58,590 bases of DNA from Pedobacter mendelii (GCF_014635725.1 NZ_BMDJ01000015.1:1-58590), one strand, 5' to 3'; positions 19,082 through 28,812 are shown, counted from the stretch's first letter. Notes: generated by a model not told the origin, from the letters alone. A program made the numbers and translations.

Positions 19082-19756
19082 ATGAACTTTCTTTCTCATT
19101 TTTACTTTGACAGGTTTAATAACAACTCTAATGTGGTAATGGGCGTTGTATTACCTGATTTGGTAAAAAATGCATCGAAAGCCGCAAACCTATATCCTCA
19201 AAAAAACGAGTTTTTATTTATTGGCAATATTGATGAAGAATCGCTATTAAAAGGCTGGAAAAGGCATTTAGCTGTCGATTTGGTTTTTCATTCTTCACAA
19301 TTTTTCTTAGAAAAGACCGCTGTGTTAAAAAAGTTAATTATTCCGGTAGTAGAAAACACGCCTATCAGACCATCATTCTTAGCGCATATTGGTTTAGAAT
19401 TGCTGCTTGATCATCTGCTTATCGAACACAATTTAATACATGTTAATCATTTTTACGACAAACTAAGTGAGGTAAACAAATCATCATTACGCGACTTTTT
19501 AGAACATTGTAAATTGAAAAATCAAGAAGCATTCTTTAAATTTCTTGATCAATTTATCAGTAGTAAATATTTACTGAGTTATCAAAAGTTAGAAAACATC
19601 AGTTATGCACTAAATAGAATTTGCATGCGACTGTGGCCAGAAACTTTAAGTGAAAAGCAAATTAATGAGATAACTTTTCAGCTTTCCATTTTTAAGGAAA
19701 TCTTACAGAAAGATTTTATGGAAATTTTCGATTCAATTGAAAGCAAATTGGTGTAA
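19082..19756 (+). CDS. AcpH-like acyl-carrier-protein phosphodiesterase family protein
   Basis: 224 residues from ATG at 19082. An upstream ATG at 19010 is open but would add a non-conserved extension. The N-terminus MNFLSHFYFDRFNNNSNVVMG matches the AcpH family pattern (E. coli AcpH begins MNFLAHLHLA), including the metal-associated His. The protein is mostly helical, as the family is. AcpH removes the 4'-phosphopantetheine arm from acyl carrier protein. The Bacteroidota homologues are distant, so activity is inferred. A -7-like TATATTTA ends four bases before this ATG, which supports the chosen start. Confidence 0.7.
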   Translation: MNFLSHFYFDRFNNNSNVVMGVVLPDLVKNASKAANLYPQKNEFLFIGNIDEESLLKGWKRHLAVDLVFHSSQFFLEKTAVLKKLIIPVVENTPIRPSFLAHIGLELLLDHLLIEHNLIHVNHFYDKLSEVNKSSLRDFLEHCKLKNQEAFFKFLDQFISSKYLLSYQKLENISYALNRICMRLWPETLSEKQINEITFQLSIFKEILQKDFMEIFDSIESKLV

Positions 19757-19815
19757 AACGCTCAACAAATTATCCTTTTTATTAGTCATTTCATTAACCA
19801 ATTCAACCCTTTTTT

Positions 19816-19823
19816 TATATTTG
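19816..19823 (+). promoter_or_regulatory. -7 element (TATATTTG) abutting the ligA start
   Basis: Perfect TAnnTTTG match followed by TTCC and the ligA ATG at 19828. There is no room for a ribosome-binding site, so a leaderless transcript is predicted. Confidence 0.55.
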
Positions 19824-19827
19824 TTCC

Positions 19828-21840
19828 ATGTCGCAATCTACCGTAAAAGAAGAAATGGATGCCTTGGTTGAGGAATTAAACCAGCATAATTATAATTACT
19901 ATGTTTTGGCAATGCCAACTATTGGCGATTTTGAATTCGATAAAAAACTAAAGCTTTTGACCGAATTGGAGCTGGCAAACCCAGATTTTGCAGATCCAAA
20001 TTCACCTACACAACGCGTTGGTGGCGACATAACTAAAAATTTTATTACAGTTCAGCATAAGTACCCAATGCTGTCATTAGGAAATACTTATAATGAACAG
20101 GATTTACGAGATTTTGATGAACGCATTAGAAAAGCAATTGGTGATAATTTTGAATACGTTTGCGAGTTAAAATTTGATGGTTTATCCATCAGTTTAACTT
20201 ACCAAGATGGAAAACTAATAAGAGCAGTAACCCGTGGCGATGGTACAAAGGGAGATGATGTTACCAATAATATAAAAACGATTAATACCATTCCTCATCA
20301 GATAAAAACAGACAATGCGCCCGAACATTTTGAAATTCGTGGCGAAATTTTTATGCATAAAGCTGCTTTTCTAAAGCTAAATGCATCACGGGAAGAACTA
20401 GGTGAAATCCCTTATGCAAATCCCAGAAACTTTGCATCCGGCACAATTAAAATGCAGGATAGTAAAGAAGTAGCAAAGCGACCTTTAGATGGATTTATTT
20501 ATTTCCTTTACACTGATAAAAACGAATTTAAAACCCATTGGGAGAGCTTAAACGCCGTTAAAGACTGGGGCTTTCATGTTTGCGAGCACAACAGGTTAGT
20601 TAATAACATAGATGATGTTTTGGCTTTTATTCACCATTGGGAAGAAGAGCGCTTTAAGCTCAGTTATGATATTGATGGAATTGTAATTAAAATAAATAGT
20701 TATGCGCAACAACAGGAATTGGGTTTTACGGCTAAATCTCCACGTTGGGCAATATCTTATAAATACAAAGCAGCTGAGGTAGAAACAATTCTTGAAAAAG
20801 TAACTTACCAGGTTGGCCGCACAGGCGCTGTTACGCCAGTTGCAAATTTAAAACCCGTATTACTCGCAGGAACAACCGTTAAAAGAGCAACCTTGCACAA
20901 TGCAAATGAGATCGAAAGATTAGATTTGCATGAAGGTGATACAGTTTTTGTAGAAAAAGGTGGTGAGATTATTCCAAAAATTATAAGAGTTAATCTTGAT
21001 AAACGCCTGCCAGGTACGGAAAAAGTTCATTACCTACATAATTGCCCGGAGTGTGGAACCGAACTCATCAGAAAAGAAGGTGAAGCGGTACATTATTGTA
21101 CCAACGATGAAGGCTGTCCGCCACAAATTGTTGGAAAAATACAGCATTTTATTGGCCGAAAGGCGATGAATATTGATGGTTTAGGCGATGAAACAATTGA
21201 AACTTTCTATAAAAGAGGTTTATTAAATCATATTAGCGACTTATATACCATCTACCAAAAATCTGACCAACTAAAAAGTATAGAACGATTTGGCGAACGC
21301 TCTATAGAAAATATGTTGGGAGGGATAGAGAAATCTAAAGAAATGCCTTTTGAGAAAGTGCTATTTGGTTTAGGAATTAGATATGTTGGTGAAACGATTG
21401 CAAAAAAACTTGCCATTGGAGTTAAAAACATCGATAATTTAGCCAAGGCTACTTTGGAAGAATTAATTGCCATTGATGAAATCGGACAAAGAATCGCTGA
21501 AAGCATTGTTGAGTATTTCGGAAAACAAGAACATTTACAACAAATAGAATTGCTAAAATCGGCAGGATTACGCTTTGAAATAGAGGAAAAAGTAATAACG
21601 CTGGATAGTGATTCACTAATTGGAAAAACATTCGTAATTTCGGGCGTTTTTGAAGCACATAGCAGAGAACAATTGAAAGGTTTAATCGAAGCAAATGGAG
21701 GCAAAATCCTAAGCGGTATTTCAGGAAAATTAGATTATCTGGTTGCAGGCGACAATATGGGTCCATCGAAACTGGAGAAGGCAAATAAGTTAAATATTCC
21801 TATAATCAGCGATGCTGAATTGCTAAAAATGATAAATTAA
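19828..21840 (+). CDS. ligA: NAD+-dependent DNA ligase
   Basis: 670 residues, the full family length. It seals nicks in DNA during replication and repair using NAD+. An N-terminal Ia domain is followed by the adenylation domain with CELKFDGLSISL (KxDG Lys about 115), an OB fold, a four-cysteine zinc finger (CPECG...C....C at about 410-432), helix-hairpin-helix repeats (about 445-580) and a C-terminal BRCT domain (about 590-670). All key elements are present. It probably has its own promoter, with the -7 box directly against the start codon. Confidence 0.97.
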   Translation: MSQSTVKEEMDALVEELNQHNYNYYVLAMPTIGDFEFDKKLKLLTELELANPDFADPNSPTQRVGGDITKNFITVQHKYPMLSLGNTYNEQDLRDFDERIRKAIGDNFEYVCELKFDGLSISLTYQDGKLIRAVTRGDGTKGDDVTNNIKTINTIPHQIKTDNAPEHFEIRGEIFMHKAAFLKLNASREELGEIPYANPRNFASGTIKMQDSKEVAKRPLDGFIYFLYTDKNEFKTHWESLNAVKDWGFHVCEHNRLVNNIDDVLAFIHHWEEERFKLSYDIDGIVIKINSYAQQQELGFTAKSPRWAISYKYKAAEVETILEKVTYQVGRTGAVTPVANLKPVLLAGTTVKRATLHNANEIERLDLHEGDTVFVEKGGEIIPKIIRVNLDKRLPGTEKVHYLHNCPECGTELIRKEGEAVHYCTNDEGCPPQIVGKIQHFIGRKAMNIDGLGDETIETFYKRGLLNHISDLYTIYQKSDQLKSIERFGERSIENMLGGIEKSKEMPFEKVLFGLGIRYVGETIAKKLAIGVKNIDNLAKATLEELIAIDEIGQRIAESIVEYFGKQEHLQQIELLKSAGLRFEIEEKVITLDSDSLIGKTFVISGVFEAHSREQLKGLIEANGGKILSGISGKLDYLVAGDNMGPSKLEKANKLNIPIISDAELLKMIN

Positions 21841-21919
21841 ATGATAGAATCCTTGAATGAACGAATGTTATCACATTTCACTAAATCACTCATTCAAAAT
21901 TCAATAATTATAAATTAAA
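21841..21919 (+). repeat. Interspersed repeat, dapA copy (family also before murG and murE)
   Basis: The whole ligA-dapA gap. It begins ATGATAGAAT, continues with TTGAATGAA, and ends CACTCATTCAAAATTCA then an AT-rich run into the dapA ATG. The same order of blocks, read in the same direction relative to the downstream gene, is found before murG (37186-37263) and, expanded to 96 bp, before murE. It forms the dapA leader. Confidence 0.75.
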
Positions 21920-22807
21920 ATGAACAAATTTCAGGGAACTGGTGTGGCATTGGTTACACCTTTTAACACAGATGGGTCTGTTGATTATGATGGTTTAAAA
22001 AATCTGATTAATCATTTGATAGATGGAGGGATAGATTATCTCGTTTCTTTGGGTACAACTGGCGAAACAGCAACAATGACAAAGGATGAGAAGAAGAAAG
22101 TGTGGGCCTATACTGCTGAAATTAACAATAACAGACTGCCTTTAGTCGCCGGCATTGGTGGTAATAATACGCTAGCCGTTGCAGAAGATATCAAAGCTTT
22201 TGATGCGACAGGTTATAGTGCAATATTATCTGTTAGTCCTTACTACAATAAACCAACTCAGGAGGGCATTTATCAACACTACAAATATTTAGCAGAAGTT
22301 TCTCCACTGGATTTAATTCTTTATAATGTTCCAGGGCGTACAATGAGTAATATGAATCCTGAAACAACATGCCGATTGGCACATGATTTTAAAAATATCA
22401 TAGCAACTAAAGAAGCATCAGGAAGTTTTGACCAGTTCAATCAAATTATGCGTGATAAACCTGAAGACTTCCTATTGATTTCGGGTGACGATCCTATTAC
22501 TTTACCTATGATCGCTTTGGGTGCTTCAGGAATTATTTCGGTTATTGCCAATGCAATTCCAAAACACTTTTCTACCATGGTAAGGCTTTGTTTAGCTGGC
22601 GATTTTAAAACTGCTATTCCAGCTCATTTAAGTCTGATTGAATTTACCCGTTTGGCTTTTTTAGAAGGAAATCCAGCTGGAGTTAAGGCAGCGCTTAAAC
22701 ACTTAGGAGTTTGTGGCGATACCGTGAGGTTACCACTTATTAAAGCGAGTTCAACACTAGAAGATTTAATAATAAAAGAGATAGAAAAGTTAAGTGTAGT
22801 TGCTTAA
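21920..22807 (+). CDS. dapA: 4-hydroxy-tetrahydrodipicolinate synthase
   Basis: 295 residues. Condenses pyruvate with aspartate semialdehyde, the first committed step to meso-diaminopimelate and lysine, and so feeds the MurE step encoded in the dcw cluster. Motifs: GTTGETATM, SPYYNKPTQEG, YNVPGRT (Tyr about 135) and ATKEASG with the Schiff-base Lys about 164. No missing residues noted. Its leader is the interspersed repeat, and a palindromic element lies 17 bp after the stop. Confidence 0.96.
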   Translation: MNKFQGTGVALVTPFNTDGSVDYDGLKNLINHLIDGGIDYLVSLGTTGETATMTKDEKKKVWAYTAEINNNRLPLVAGIGGNNTLAVAEDIKAFDATGYSAILSVSPYYNKPTQEGIYQHYKYLAEVSPLDLILYNVPGRTMSNMNPETTCRLAHDFKNIIATKEASGSFDQFNQIMRDKPEDFLLISGDDPITLPMIALGASGIISVIANAIPKHFSTMVRLCLAGDFKTAIPAHLSLIEFTRLAFLEGNPAGVKAALKHLGVCGDTVRLPLIKASSTLEDLIIKEIEKLSVVA

Positions 22808-22823
22808 AAAAAAGGCTATTTAA

Positions 22824-22957
22824 AGAGAGACTGTATAATAAATCAATTTATCTTCGAATCTTGTCACGTTGAGCTTGTCGAAACGCCTTAAAAGGCAGTT
22901 TTTCAAGTCCTTCGACAAGCTCAGTATGACATTTCGTATTTACTATACAGCCTCTTT
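22824..22957. repeat. Palindromic MITE-like element, copy 1
   Basis: About 134 bp with near-perfect terminal inverted repeats (AGAGACTGTATAATAAAT against ATTTACTATACAGCCTCT) and an inner stem (CACGTTGAGCTTGTCGAA against TTCGACAAGCTCAGTATG). It lies between the convergent dapA and susD genes. A second copy in opposite orientation is at 28263-28404, on the other side of the SusC/SusD pair. No ORF. It could also act as a bidirectional terminator. Confidence 0.75.
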
Positions 22958-22966
22958 TGCGTTTAA

Positions 22967-24634
22967 TTAGTAGCCTTTAGTGGTTTGAGCCGTTTTTAAA
23001 TTAGCATTTCTATCTATTGCAGTTTGCGGATAAGGCATTAACATAAATTTATTATCCCAAACCCTGGTTTGTACAATGCTATTTGTAATGTCGTAAGTTG
23101 TTTTCATAACATCTATAGCAATATTCCAGCGTCGAATATCCGCGTATCTTTGTCCTTCACCAGCCAATTCTATTCTCCGCTCATTTCTAATAAAATCGCG
23201 TAGTTTTTCTTTTGTATTTATTGCTGTTTGATTTACGGCAGGCATACCCGATCTGGTTCTGATATCATCAAGTGCTGCATAAATTGTTGCATCAGGACCA
23301 CTCAATTCGTTTTTGGCTTCTGAGAAAGCTAATAAAACCTCAGCATATCTTATAATAGGGAAATCTTGAGAACCATCCCATTCGTTTTGAGAACTTTCTG
23401 GCGATGGGTCTACCAGTTTTTTAAAGTTGTATCCTGTTACGCTATTATTTCCACCACCTTTACCCCAAGCGAAGCTGAAACCTGCGTTAATTCTTCCCCA
23501 TGGTGTTCCCGGAAACAAAATGGATGCATACAATCTGGTATCACGGTTTTTGAATTCATCGTTGTAAGCTGCGTTTGGTTTTCCACTATTATAATTTGTT
23601 GCTCTAACATTTGCTGCAGGAGGTGTAAATGCATCACCATTTTTATTCCAGTAAGCATTAACTAAATCTTGCGTTGGCGTAATTGAACTCCATCCACCCA
23701 AATCACTAGACGGAAAAAGAGTCCTTAAACCATTTCCATAATCGTAAGATGAGTTGGAAATATTTTGAGATGCCAAAATTAATTCTTTATTATCAAGTTC
23801 ATTAGCCGCCCAAAATTGTTGCTCATAACTTGCTAATCCTTTATAAAATTTATCTTTATCTGCAGCATTAGCAAATGTTAGGTAGCTGCTAAAATCATCT
23901 GTTAAATCATCAGCAGTTAATGTATTTTTTCTGAAAAGTTGATAACCTAATGATTTTACTTTTTCTGCACTTACAACTGCATCAGCATATTTTTGATATT
24001 GTAGCTGTATTCTGGCAAGAAAAGCCCAGGCAGCGCCAGCGGTAATTCTTCCACTCTGTACAATTGCTGGGTTTAAATCGGCCACCGCAGATTGGATTTC
24101 ACTAATAGCAAAATTAATCACATCAGCTTCCGACGTTGGTGCAATAGCAGTTTCAGATGGTTCTGCATAAGCCGTTTTTAATAATGGAACCGGGCCAAAT
24201 ACTCTTGCTAAATCATAATAAGTTATTGCCCTTAACACTTTAGCTTCAGCAACGTATCTTTTCATCATTGCTACAGATAGTGGTGCTTTACTTACATTAT
24301 CCAGAAAATAATTATACCTTCTGATGTAAACATATCTGCTACCATAGCCTTGATCTATTGTTGCATTTATATTCCCAGCAGCAATTGGTGTGGCATTACT
24401 TTCCCAAGGGTATTGTGCATAAGCATTATCACTTGCACCATCATCATAAGCATTGCTATATGCATTGCTAAAATAACCATAACAAGCATTTAAAGCGAGT
24501 GTTGCATCCTTCTCTGTTTTCCAAAAAGAATTACTGGATAGTTGGTCTTGTGGAACATAATCCAAATCTGATTTTTTGCAGCTACCCATCGCGATTACTG
24601 CAAAAACAAATGCTATATAAAATATTTTTTTCAT
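22967..24634 (-). CDS. SusD/RagB-family outer-membrane lipoprotein
   Basis: 555 residues. A lipoprotein signal ends at MGSC (Cys about 19). The helical TPR-like SusD fold is indicated by the N-terminal VPQDQLSSNSFWKTEKDATLALNACYG block and the C-terminal RRIELAGEGQRYADIRRW block. SusD proteins cap the SusC barrel and bind the glycan or peptide ligand at the cell surface. It lies 4 bp downstream of susC, so they are one operon. No polysaccharide-degrading enzyme or ECF/anti-sigma pair is adjacent, so the ligand cannot be inferred. Confidence 0.95.
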   Translation of the reverse strand: MKKIFYIAFVFAVIAMGSCKKSDLDYVPQDQLSSNSFWKTEKDATLALNACYGYFSNAYSNAYDDGASDNAYAQYPWESNATPIAAGNINATIDQGYGSRYVYIRRYNYFLDNVSKAPLSVAMMKRYVAEAKVLRAITYYDLARVFGPVPLLKTAYAEPSETAIAPTSEADVINFAISEIQSAVADLNPAIVQSGRITAGAAWAFLARIQLQYQKYADAVVSAEKVKSLGYQLFRKNTLTADDLTDDFSSYLTFANAADKDKFYKGLASYEQQFWAANELDNKELILASQNISNSSYDYGNGLRTLFPSSDLGGWSSITPTQDLVNAYWNKNGDAFTPPAANVRATNYNSGKPNAAYNDEFKNRDTRLYASILFPGTPWGRINAGFSFAWGKGGGNNSVTGYNFKKLVDPSPESSQNEWDGSQDFPIIRYAEVLLAFSEAKNELSGPDATIYAALDDIRTRSGMPAVNQTAINTKEKLRDFIRNERRIELAGEGQRYADIRRWNIAIDVMKTTYDITNSIVQTRVWDNKFMLMPYPQTAIDRNANLKTAQTTKGY

Positions 24635-24638
24635 GTGT

Positions 24639-27600
24639 TTATAGGGTTAGGTTTATGCCGAAAGAATATGTTTTTAAAGTTGGATAAGAAGCTCTCGCTG
24701 AAGGTGTTTCAGGATCGAAATCTTTTAATCGTTTATCTCCTCTTATTGTAAATGGATTATTACTTGAAGCATATACCCTTAAACCTCCAATTTTTAATTT
24801 ATCTAAAACCTTTTTAGGTAGGCTGTATCCTAAAGCAATTGTTTTTACTCTAAAATAATCAGCATTAAATAGCCAGAAATCAGACTGAACGAGGTTTTGA
24901 CTGTTATCTGCAGAGATTAAAACTCTTGGGTACACAGCATTTGGATTTGGATTAGCAGCTGTCCACCTTTCCAAAACATAAGATTTTGCACCTGCACTAT
25001 TAAAAAATGCCTGAGATGCCTCACTCTCTAAATAAACTTTTACATCATTCACACCCTGACCCAAAACCGAAAAATCGAAATTTTTATAATTTGCTGTAAA
25101 ATTAATTCCATATATAAAATACGGAACATCATTACCTGTAATTACACGATCATCTCCATCAATTTTTTTATCTCCATTTTGATCAACATATTTAATATCA
25201 CCGGCTTTCGTTGCTGTAGATTGGAATGCATGCGAGGCAACTTCAGCATTTGAAGAAAACAAACCGTCAGACTGGTACATGTAAAATGAACCAATAGCTT
25301 GTCCTACCCTATTGATGTAATAACCGCTAGGTGCTGTTTCGTTAGTACCACCTAAATCAACAACTTTATTCCAAATTTTACTTACGTTACCACCAATTGA
25401 ATAAGTAAAATCATTAACTTTTCCATTGTAGCTTAAAGAAAGTTCGAATCCTCTGTTTCTTACCTGACCAAGGTTTATTGATGGTGCTTCACCCGAAGCC
25501 AATCCCGCTTCTGCTGGAATGTTGGGATTAGACAGTAAAATATCTTTGGTTAATCTGTTGAATACATCTACTTGTAGGTTAAATGATTTAAACAAAGTTG
25601 CATCTAAACCAGCATTGTACATATCAACCTTTTCCCAGCTTAACAAATTGTTAAATATTTTACCAGGGTAAACGCCATCTTGTTTTGTTTCATCCAAAAT
25701 CACCACTGTACCAGTGTTTAAGCCATCATAGAAATCGTAATTTCCTACGTTGTTAATATTACCCAATTTACCGTATGATAATCTAAGCTTTAATTCATTA
25801 ACTGCTCTAACATCTTGCATGAAACTTTCTTTTGAAATACGCCAGGCAGCAGAAAATGAAGGATATAAGCCACTTCTATTTCCTGAGGCAAATTGAGATG
25901 ATGCATCGTTTCTTAAACTAGCTTCTAATAAATATGTATCGTTAAATGAATAGTTTAATCGGCCAAAAACTGAAGCAAAAGCACGCTGTTGAATTCCACC
26001 ACTTGCCGTTGTATTTTCTGGCAATTGCGAACCACCGTTAATTGCATTTAAATCGTTATTTACAAAATTTTTGCGAATGGTACTGATAGTTCGATTGTTA
26101 TAGTTTTCATAAGATGCGCCCACTAAAGCTTTAAAATAATGCTTACCAACTGTTTTTTCATAATTCGCAGTTGCCTGTGCTAACATTCTACCAGTGTTTT
26201 CCCAAGATTCTGTTAGTTGATTGGTGGTTACAGCTGTACTTGCAATTGGCAATCCGGTAAAGAAATTATTAATGGGATTCATTGTGTTTATGAATGCGCT
26301 ATTTAATGTATTGTAAAAATTGTAAGAGAACAAGCCGCCAATCTCTAGACCTTTTACCGGAGTGTAAGTTCCATTTAAATTGCCAATGAAGCGGTTTGTA
26401 TTGTAAGAGTTTCTTCCTCCTTCTTCTAATTTTCTCAAGGTGTTATCACGTGCCAAAGTTGCATCAATAATACCTCCATTAACACTTCCCCATTGTCCAT
26501 TAGTTTGCTTTGCTACTAAAAGAGGGGTTTCTCTTGATAATGTTGTAAAATTAATCGCACCTTTTTCATTATCGAAACCATCTCTTACAAACGAAAGATT
26601 GGTACTAATTTTAAATTTTTCCGAAACCTGGTTTTCCATATTTGCTCTTAATGAATAGCGCTTTAAATCTTTACCAGGAATTAATGAATTTTGAGTAAAA
26701 TATGCACCACTTAAATAATACCTCGTTTTATCTCCACCAGAAATATTAAGTTGGTGTTCCATCATTGGTGCATTTTTTTTAAGCGTTAATGCAAACCAAT
26801 CATTATCAGGATATTTATCGGGATCAGATTGATTTTTGATTATATCTAATGCTGTGGCAGAGTAAACTACAGATTTTCCTGCATTTGTAGCAGCTTCATT
26901 TCGTAGTACAGCATAATCGTAAGCACCAACAAAATCAGGAAGATACAAAGCAGTTTGATTTCCATAATAAGCATTATAGGTAACCTTAGCTGCGCCACTT
27001 CCTTTTTTGGTAGTAACTAAAATTACTCCGTAAGCTGCTCTGGAGCCATAAATTGAAGATGATGAAGCATCTTTTAACACAGAGATGTTTTCTACATCAT
27101 TTGAATTGATACGGGCAAAATCTCCGGAAGGTACGATTACTCCATCGACAACGTATAATGGTTCTGATGCGCCTAAGTTACCTCTACCCCTTACATTTAT
27201 ACTTCCTAAATCAGCGCCAACATCTCCAGGAGTAGATTTAATGGCCATACCTGGCACTGTTCCCTGTAGTGCATTTATAAGCGAAGTTACAGGTCTGTTA
27301 ACTATTGCCTTAGTATTTACGGTGTTTACTGCGCCTGAGAGGTTAATCTTTTTTTGAGTACCATAACCTACAACCACTACTTCATCTAAATTGGATAATG
27401 GTGCATCTGCAAGTGTTACATTAATTTCATTCTTATTGTTTATTGCAATCTCTTGCATGTTATATCCAATAAAAGAAAAAGTTAGTGTAGAATTAGCCGG
27501 AGCACTAATAACATAAATTCCATCAGGACTAGTGGCCACCCCAAGCGAGGTTCCTTTTACCCTTACGCTTACACCCGGTAATGGTTGCCCGCTATTATCT

Positions 27601-27698
27601 TTCACTACACCTTTAATACTAATTTGCGCATAACTCATTAGTGATAGAAAAGCACAAATACTGGTTAGGAATATTTTTCTTCTATTTTTTTTTACCAT
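24639..27698 (-). CDS. SusC/RagA-family TonB-linked outer-membrane protein
   Basis: 1019 residues. Signal peptide (about 1-24), CarboxypepD_reg-like domain (about 27-105), the SusC signature VVVGYGTQKKINLSGAV (about 110-126), a plug domain with LKDASSSSIYGSRAAYGVILVTTKKG, and a barrel ending KTYSFGINLTL. It forms the TonB-energised pore of a SusCD nutrient importer. It pairs with the SusD gene downstream. No regulator is adjacent. A 10-bp palindrome (27787-27796) lies about 90 bp upstream of the start. Confidence 0.95.
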   Translation of the reverse strand: MVKKNRRKIFLTSICAFLSLMSYAQISIKGVVKDNSGQPLPGVSVRVKGTSLGVATSPDGIYVISAPANSTLTFSFIGYNMQEIAINNKNEINVTLADAPLSNLDEVVVVGYGTQKKINLSGAVNTVNTKAIVNRPVTSLINALQGTVPGMAIKSTPGDVGADLGSINVRGRGNLGASEPLYVVDGVIVPSGDFARINSNDVENISVLKDASSSSIYGSRAAYGVILVTTKKGSGAAKVTYNAYYGNQTALYLPDFVGAYDYAVLRNEAATNAGKSVVYSATALDIIKNQSDPDKYPDNDWFALTLKKNAPMMEHQLNISGGDKTRYYLSGAYFTQNSLIPGKDLKRYSLRANMENQVSEKFKISTNLSFVRDGFDNEKGAINFTTLSRETPLLVAKQTNGQWGSVNGGIIDATLARDNTLRKLEEGGRNSYNTNRFIGNLNGTYTPVKGLEIGGLFSYNFYNTLNSAFINTMNPINNFFTGLPIASTAVTTNQLTESWENTGRMLAQATANYEKTVGKHYFKALVGASYENYNNRTISTIRKNFVNNDLNAINGGSQLPENTTASGGIQQRAFASVFGRLNYSFNDTYLLEASLRNDASSQFASGNRSGLYPSFSAAWRISKESFMQDVRAVNELKLRLSYGKLGNINNVGNYDFYDGLNTGTVVILDETKQDGVYPGKIFNNLLSWEKVDMYNAGLDATLFKSFNLQVDVFNRLTKDILLSNPNIPAEAGLASGEAPSINLGQVRNRGFELSLSYNGKVNDFTYSIGGNVSKIWNKVVDLGGTNETAPSGYYINRVGQAIGSFYMYQSDGLFSSNAEVASHAFQSTATKAGDIKYVDQNGDKKIDGDDRVITGNDVPYFIYGINFTANYKNFDFSVLGQGVNDVKVYLESEASQAFFNSAGAKSYVLERWTAANPNPNAVYPRVLISADNSQNLVQSDFWLFNADYFRVKTIALGYSLPKKVLDKLKIGGLRVYASSNNPFTIRGDKRLKDFDPETPSARASYPTLKTYSFGINLTL

Positions 27699-28262
27699 AA
27701 GACATTTTGTTAATTAGTTGTTTAGTTATGGTAAAAATATATTAATAATGAAGGCCAGAGCAGTTTTTACGGATACAAAATGCAGACAAACGTTTGATTC
27801 CTATCAAAACAATAGATTTCAGAAAGACCTATTTCTGTACAGAATCTTAGTATTTACCGCAAGTTGAATAAACATAAGCCATATGTTAATCAGAATATTG
27901 AAGTTGGGGAAAGAATAAATTGTAATGCTTACTACCTAACTACTACAATTAAGAATTGAGGCAGTATTTCAATTATAATTCTGGAATTGAATTGTAGAAA
28001 TTTTTAAACGAGATATTTTTATGGTCAAACGATTGCGCAGAGAAATATTCTTATAGAGAATATTGAATATTTTTATAAAAACTATGAAATAGCAATTGAA
28101 TTGATTTAACCTATTTTTGAGCATTAAATTGCTTACTAAAAGTTAAAGTAAATTTCAATCCGAAACTGATAATTAGAATACATCAAACATTTTCATACTT
28201 CTAAACTGAGCTAGCTGTATTCTCTAATTTTGAAGGAAAGTAACATTCAAATAATACTATAT
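27699..28262. other. Upstream region of susC; one small palindrome, no gene recognised
   Basis: About 560 AT-rich bases. The only clear element is the palindrome CAAACGTTTG at 27787-27796, a CG-centred form often used by LacI- or GntR-like repressors, but it may be chance. No ORF with a plausible product and no RNA fold was recognised. Confidence 0.4.
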
Positions 28263-28404
28263 AAAAAAAAAGGCTGTCTCATAAATACAAAATGTCATCC
28301 TTAGCCTGTCGAAGTATTCTCAAAACTGACTTTTAAGGCGTTTCGACAAGCTCAACGTGACAAGGTGCAAAGATAAATTGATTTATGAGACAGCCTCTGT
28401 TTTT
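28263..28404. repeat. Palindromic MITE-like element, copy 2 (inverted)
   Basis: Terminal inverted repeats AGGCTGTCTCATAAAT / ATTTATGAGACAGCCT are perfect over 16 bp. The interior is the reverse complement of copy 1 over most of its length, sharing the CACGTTGAGCTTGTCGAAACGCC stretch as separate blocks. It ends 17 bp past the histone H1-like stop and can fold into a long hairpin. Confidence 0.78.
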
Positions 28405-28421
28405 AAAATATATTTATTCGC

Positions 28422-28598
28422 CTAAGCTTTATTTTTCGTATCCTGAACTTCTAAACGAATGGCCTGCGCTAAATTTTTCAAATCTTGCATGCCTTTACGT
28501 ATGCGTGTACCCGCTGCACTATTTCCTTTTGTATAAAACTTGTCTGCATCAGCTTCTAAAGCTGAAATTAAACTTTTGACTTCTTCGAATTTTTTCAT
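28422..28598 (-). CDS. Histone H1-like small DNA-associated protein (Bacteroidota Hc1-type)
   Basis: 58 residues, MKKFEEVKSLI at the start and LEVQDTKNKA at the end. Predicted to be helical, with basic patches (KGNSAAGTRIRKGMQDLK). This length and pattern match the short proteins annotated as histone H1 in Sphingobacteriaceae and Flavobacteriia, thought to bind DNA. The ATG at 28598 is preceded by CAGGAG at a workable distance. Flanked by a weak hairpin upstream and the palindromic element downstream. A TTTTCCACA box lies about 120 bp upstream (28717-28725). Confidence 0.75.
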   Translation of the reverse strand: MKKFEEVKSLISALEADADKFYTKGNSAAGTRIRKGMQDLKNLAQAIRLEVQDTKNKA

Positions 28599-28692
28599 TT
28601 TAATGGCTCCTGTAAATTTTAGGTTTTTAGTTTTGATTTTTTGTACCTCTAATTTAACGTGTTTAATTAAATAAAAAAACTTTTATCGGCAC

Positions 28693-28720
28693 AAAAAAAA
28701 GCCTCTAAGTTGCTTTTTTT
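28693..28720. terminator. Weak A/T-armed hairpin upstream of the histone H1-like gene
   Basis: AAAAAAAGC / GCTTTTTTT around a 9-nt loop. Possible second terminator after the oxoamine synthase gene, or a leader hairpin of the H1-like gene. Confidence 0.4.
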
Positions 28721-28812
28721 CCACATTTTAAACGTTTATGAACATCTATATTATAAAAAAAATAAATTAAATGACTAAAAATCAAATAAATTCAAAAAAA
28801 ACAGCAAACAGT

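Noticed and set aside
27787..27796. CAAACGTTTG palindrome upstream of susC as a firm operator
   Set aside because: Only one copy and no adjacent regulator, so it is mentioned only in the intergenic entry.
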